64,000 nt of DNA from Saccopteryx bilineata (taxonomy: Eukaryota > Chordata > Mammalia > Chiroptera > Emballonuridae). Under the pieces are notes generated by a model. It saw nothing but the letters and a program-made list of their open reading frames with translations, had not been told where the DNA came from and did not search any database. The position numbers and the translations under genes are program-made. Below, piece after piece: positions 61,350-64,000 of this stretch (positions within the stretch are counted from its first letter, which is position 1; each line of letters starts with the position of its first letter). The stretch spans positions 295,514,590 through 295,578,589 of the forward strand of contig NC_089492.1 of NCBI RefSeq assembly GCF_036850765.1, given 5' to 3'.

Positions 61350-61520
61350 CCGAGTCTCCGAAGAGTGGTGGCCTTCTGCTTCAGTGCCTCGCACAGGGCT
61401 GCCACCCCGCTGTCCCCCAGGGCATTGGCGGCCAGATCCAGGCTCCACAGGTGTTTGCTTCTTGTGATCACATCAGATAGGTTCTTGCAGCACACGGCGG
61501 TGAGGTGGCATTTTGCCAAC
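61350..61520 (-). CDS. NLRP5: NLRP5 leucine-rich-repeat exon (third from last)
   Basis: This is also 171 bp in the same phase, with acceptor CTCTTTCAG and donor GTAAGC. It encodes [40 protein letters not shown] and [15 protein letters not shown]. The LxxCxLTxxCCxxL and LxSLDLAxNxLGDxGV patterns are those of NLRP LRRs. The pyrimidine tract before the acceptor merges directly into a GATA/GACA array (TATC/GTCTC on the sense strand). The next upstream exons, including the NACHT domain, lie beyond 64 kb. Confidence 0.9.
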
Positions 61521-61529
61521 CTGAAAGAG

Positions 61530-61936
61530 GAGAGACAGAGATATGAGAGAGATATAGAGATTATAGAGAGAGAGGAAAATAAAGCTATATATAGAGATAA
61601 GAGAGAGACTGAGGCAGAGAGAAAGAGATAGAGACATATAGAGAGACACATAGATAAGAGAGAGATAGATGAATGATAGAGATGACAGCACAGATAGATG
61701 ATAGACAAATAGATGGATGAATAGAGATAGATAGATATAGATACATGATAATGATAGATACATATAGATATAGATAGATGATAGATGAATAAATGGATAG
61801 ATGATAGATATATGATAGAGATAGATGATAGATGATGGATGGATAGATGGATAGATGATAGATATATGATAGATGATAGATAACTATAGAGATAGATGGA
61901 TGGATGATAGATATATGATATAGATATATGATAGAT

Positions 61937-61970
<34 letters not shown>

Positions 61971-62015
61971 GATGGATGGATATATGATAGATATATGATA
62001 GATAGATAGATAGAT
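61530..62015 (+). repeat. GATA-rich array (TATC on the NLRP5 sense strand)
   Basis: About 480 bp of GATAGATA, GATGGATA and AGAGATAG units. It begins about 10 bp from the acceptor of the LRR exon at 61350-61520. Confidence 0.95.
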
Positions 62016-62449
62016 AGTCCACACCTCTTGAGCAGAGAGCTACAGTCGGAACATGTTCAGAAACATTAGCGGGGATTTCCTTCATTTCTCCTGACTGGTC
62101 CTGTGTCCGTCCGCCCCCAGAAAGGGTTCAGACATGGCCACAGCCTGCATGCGGCTCAGGAGAGGGATAAGACAGTGGAGAGTAGAAAGGCTGTCTGCTG
62201 GGACTGGAGGGATCTTTGTAAAAAAAATAGAAATAAGCACATCAGCTTCCTTGCTTCCCACCTAGAGAAGGGACAGAGATTCTCCACAGTGGAGCAGAGA
62301 GAGAGACAGAAAAAACCAGGAGAGTAGGAGTCTGTATGGTCACTCCCCGAGAGGAAGAGAAAGGTTACTGAAATCCTAACTTGTGCTCAGGACCCAAAGA
62401 GGGGTCTTGTCCTTCTGTTTCCGGGACCAGTGGGGGGAGGTCAGGGTGG

Positions 62450-63060
62450 AAATGGCCCTGCCATAAGGACTGGACGACCCCTCTGAGAAGAGATGGCAGC
62501 AACAGCTCCAAGTCTCACCCCTTCAGGGTAGTGCGCTAAGGACACAAGGACCCCACTGGGGGACAAGAGAGTCATCTTCACGAGGCATTCTCGTCCAGAA
62601 CAGGGAAGCCCCCAGGTGAGAGCCCGCACCTGCAGATCGGGGGGAGAAATCACCAAGTCTTCTGACGCCAGTGACGACCAGGTCGTCTCTGGGCACTTCA
62701 GCGCCACCCCAAAGAAATGGCATCTCCGCCGGACAAACTCTCAGTTTCTACGCCCATTTTGTGAGAAGAAATGGAAGACTTCTACGTAGAGGCAGGCAGA
62801 GCATTCGCGGGCTCTGATCTCTGTCCCGTCCCCTTTCTTTTCTGGGGGGAAGGACAGATCTCCAAATGGTCCCACATCTTGGTCCCTTCCTGCCTTTGTC
62901 ATGGATCTCGAGAAAAATGTGACCAAGTACACAATGATGGACAAGGTCCATGTGACAGGGACACGGAGCGCTCAGCGTCCCGCTGTGGGGGATGTTCAAA
63001 GCGGCGACATGCCATGAAACGGGACACCTCAGCAGGCTTTGTTTTCTAGACTGCTCATAA
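62450..63060. other. CpG-rich unassigned block in the NLRP5 intron
   Basis: Non-coding DNA with many more CpG dinucleotides than its surroundings. Minus-strand open frames of up to 142 codons occur without a recognised domain. It may be a young transposon segment or a regulatory island. Confidence 0.4.
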
Positions 63061-63109
63061 AAATCAGGGGACATTTCAGAACGCACAGAAGTGATAAAAT
63101 AACCCCTCG

Positions 63110-63745
63110 TTTTTGTGAGCTGTGTATGATGGTCTGTATACCTTAGTCCCCCCGCCACCCGGATCTGTGGGTTCAATCACCCACAGTCAGCCATGGCCCA
63201 GAGGTATGAAGTGGAAGTCTCCACCCACGAACCATTCCCAGAGTTGAAATTCTGAGGGTGATGGACTCTCACGTTGTCCTGCACCATCCTGCCCAGGTGA
63301 TTAGGTTGACCATCACCACATCACAGTACCTGAGTACGAGTCCATCTGTTTTTACTAATAATGGCCCTTAAGCCCAAGAAGAGTGATGATGGCAACTTAA
63401 ATACACCCAAGAGAAGCTGTCAAAGGGTTGCCTTTAAGTGAAAAAGGGGAGTCCAGCACAGTAGGCTATTTTGAGGGGGGGTGTTCATGTAACCTGAATT
63501 GCTGTCTCTGGTTAAAATTGTTCCATTGGATTATTAGTTGTTGTTAGTCTCCTGCTGTGTCTAATTTATACATTAAACTTTCTCACATGTATGTATCTCT
63601 ACAAAATAAAACTGAGGCTTTGGTACTATCTTTGGTTTGCAAACATCAACTGTGGGTCCTGGAATATATCCCCCAGCGATGAGGGGGATGAGGGGGATGA
63701 GGGGGATGAGGGGGATGAGGGGGATGAGGGGGTGGACAACTCTCT
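63110..63745 (+). mobile_element. Tigger-type (pogo/mariner) deletion derivative
   Basis: The 5' part carries GATCTGTGGGTTCAATCA. The interior has TAATGGCCCTTAAGCCCAAG, AGTGATGATGGCAACTTAAA and GCCTTTAAGTGAAAAAGG, matching the start of the Tigger transposase region. The 3' part (TATACATTAAACTTTCTCAC, TTTGGTACTATC, GGAATATATCCCCC) matches the Tigger 3' end. The middle of the transposase gene is missing. Confidence 0.75.
63678..63731 (+). repeat. 9-bp minisatellite at the Tigger 3' end
   Basis: Six perfect copies of GATGAGGGG, located where the Tigger terminus normally has one GGATAAGGGGG-like segment. Confidence 0.92.
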
Positions 63746-64000
63746 CTCAGGGTCAGAACGTGAGAGCAAAGGGAAGGGTTTGGTTCCTTGGGGGTTCTGG
63801 TTCCTCTGGTGTATGGCTGATGAGAGATTATCTCAGATGAGACATGCAAAATATTTATAGCCTTGTGCCTGCCCCGTGGCAAGAACGTCACCATCCTTTT
63901 TATGTTTTTTTTGGTATGTGTTTTTTTGGTAACACTCTTAAGTGTCACTTAGGTATCCAGGAGACGTTCACCAAAATGTGAACAGTGATTCTTGCTTGGC

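Noticed and set aside
61473..62085. Tyrosine/serine/isoleucine-rich frames over the GATA array (and over 50525-51177)
   Set aside because: Repeat translation. Only the part up to 61520 is a real NLRP5 exon.
62748..63176. 142-codon minus-strand frame as an additional NLRP5 exon
   Set aside because: No LRR pattern, length not 171 bp and no phase-compatible splice sites seen.

Overview
This is mammalian nuclear DNA, most likely from a bat. It has split genes with GT-AG introns, CpG-island promoters, and about 40 copies of tRNA-derived SINEs of the Ves/Rhin type found in bats. It also carries non-autonomous hAT transposons with intact 8-bp target duplications, old antisense L1 fragments, MLT1-type LTRs, MIR, MER5A and Tigger remnants. 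The bat assignment rests on SINE and hAT recognition from memory. The family (rhinolophoid, emballonurid or other) cannot be settled here.

Three genes are supported, in the gene order known from human 19q13.43 (NLRP5 - ZNF787 - ZNF444, here reversed). (1) ZNF444, minus strand: its SCAN exon lies at 4513-4839 and its likely CpG promoter at about 8.85-9.25 kb. Its zinc-finger exon lies outside the left edge. (2) ZNF787, plus strand and probably complete: CpG island at about 26.5-28.3 kb, non-coding first exon ending at 27209, coding exons at 39220-39298 and 44761-45830, and a poly(A) signal at 46450. The spliced product is 382 residues. (3) An NLRP gene, by position NLRP5 (MATER), minus strand: the last coding exon is at 55714-55846 and two 171-bp leucine-rich-repeat exons are at 56952-57122 and 61350-61520. 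The 5' portion lies beyond the right edge.

The rest is introns and intergenic DNA. The ZNF444-ZNF787 interval (9.3-26.5 kb) is mainly SINEs, LTR fragments and microsatellites. ZNF787 intron 1 (27.2-39.2 kb) holds a strongly nested block of two complete hAT elements and three SINEs. ZNF787 intron 2 (39.3-44.76 kb) is largely repeat-poor. The ZNF787-NLRP5 interval (46.5-55.4 kb) is SINE-rich with a complex TATC array. The NLRP5 introns hold an L1 3' end, a GATA array abutting a splice acceptor, a CpG-rich unassigned block and a Tigger fragment whose end has become a 9-bp minisatellite.

The three genes do not form a pathway. ZNF444 and ZNF787 are C2H2 DNA-binding proteins. NLRP5 is a maternal-effect protein of the oocyte subcortical complex. 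I found no clearly new multi-gene system. The most interesting signals are transposon structures: a perfect 48-bp palindromic hAT element with intact target duplication, nested insertions that can be ordered in time, and an unclassified repeat family present twice. A triple ZNF143/THAP11-type site cluster at the ZNF444 promoter also stands out.
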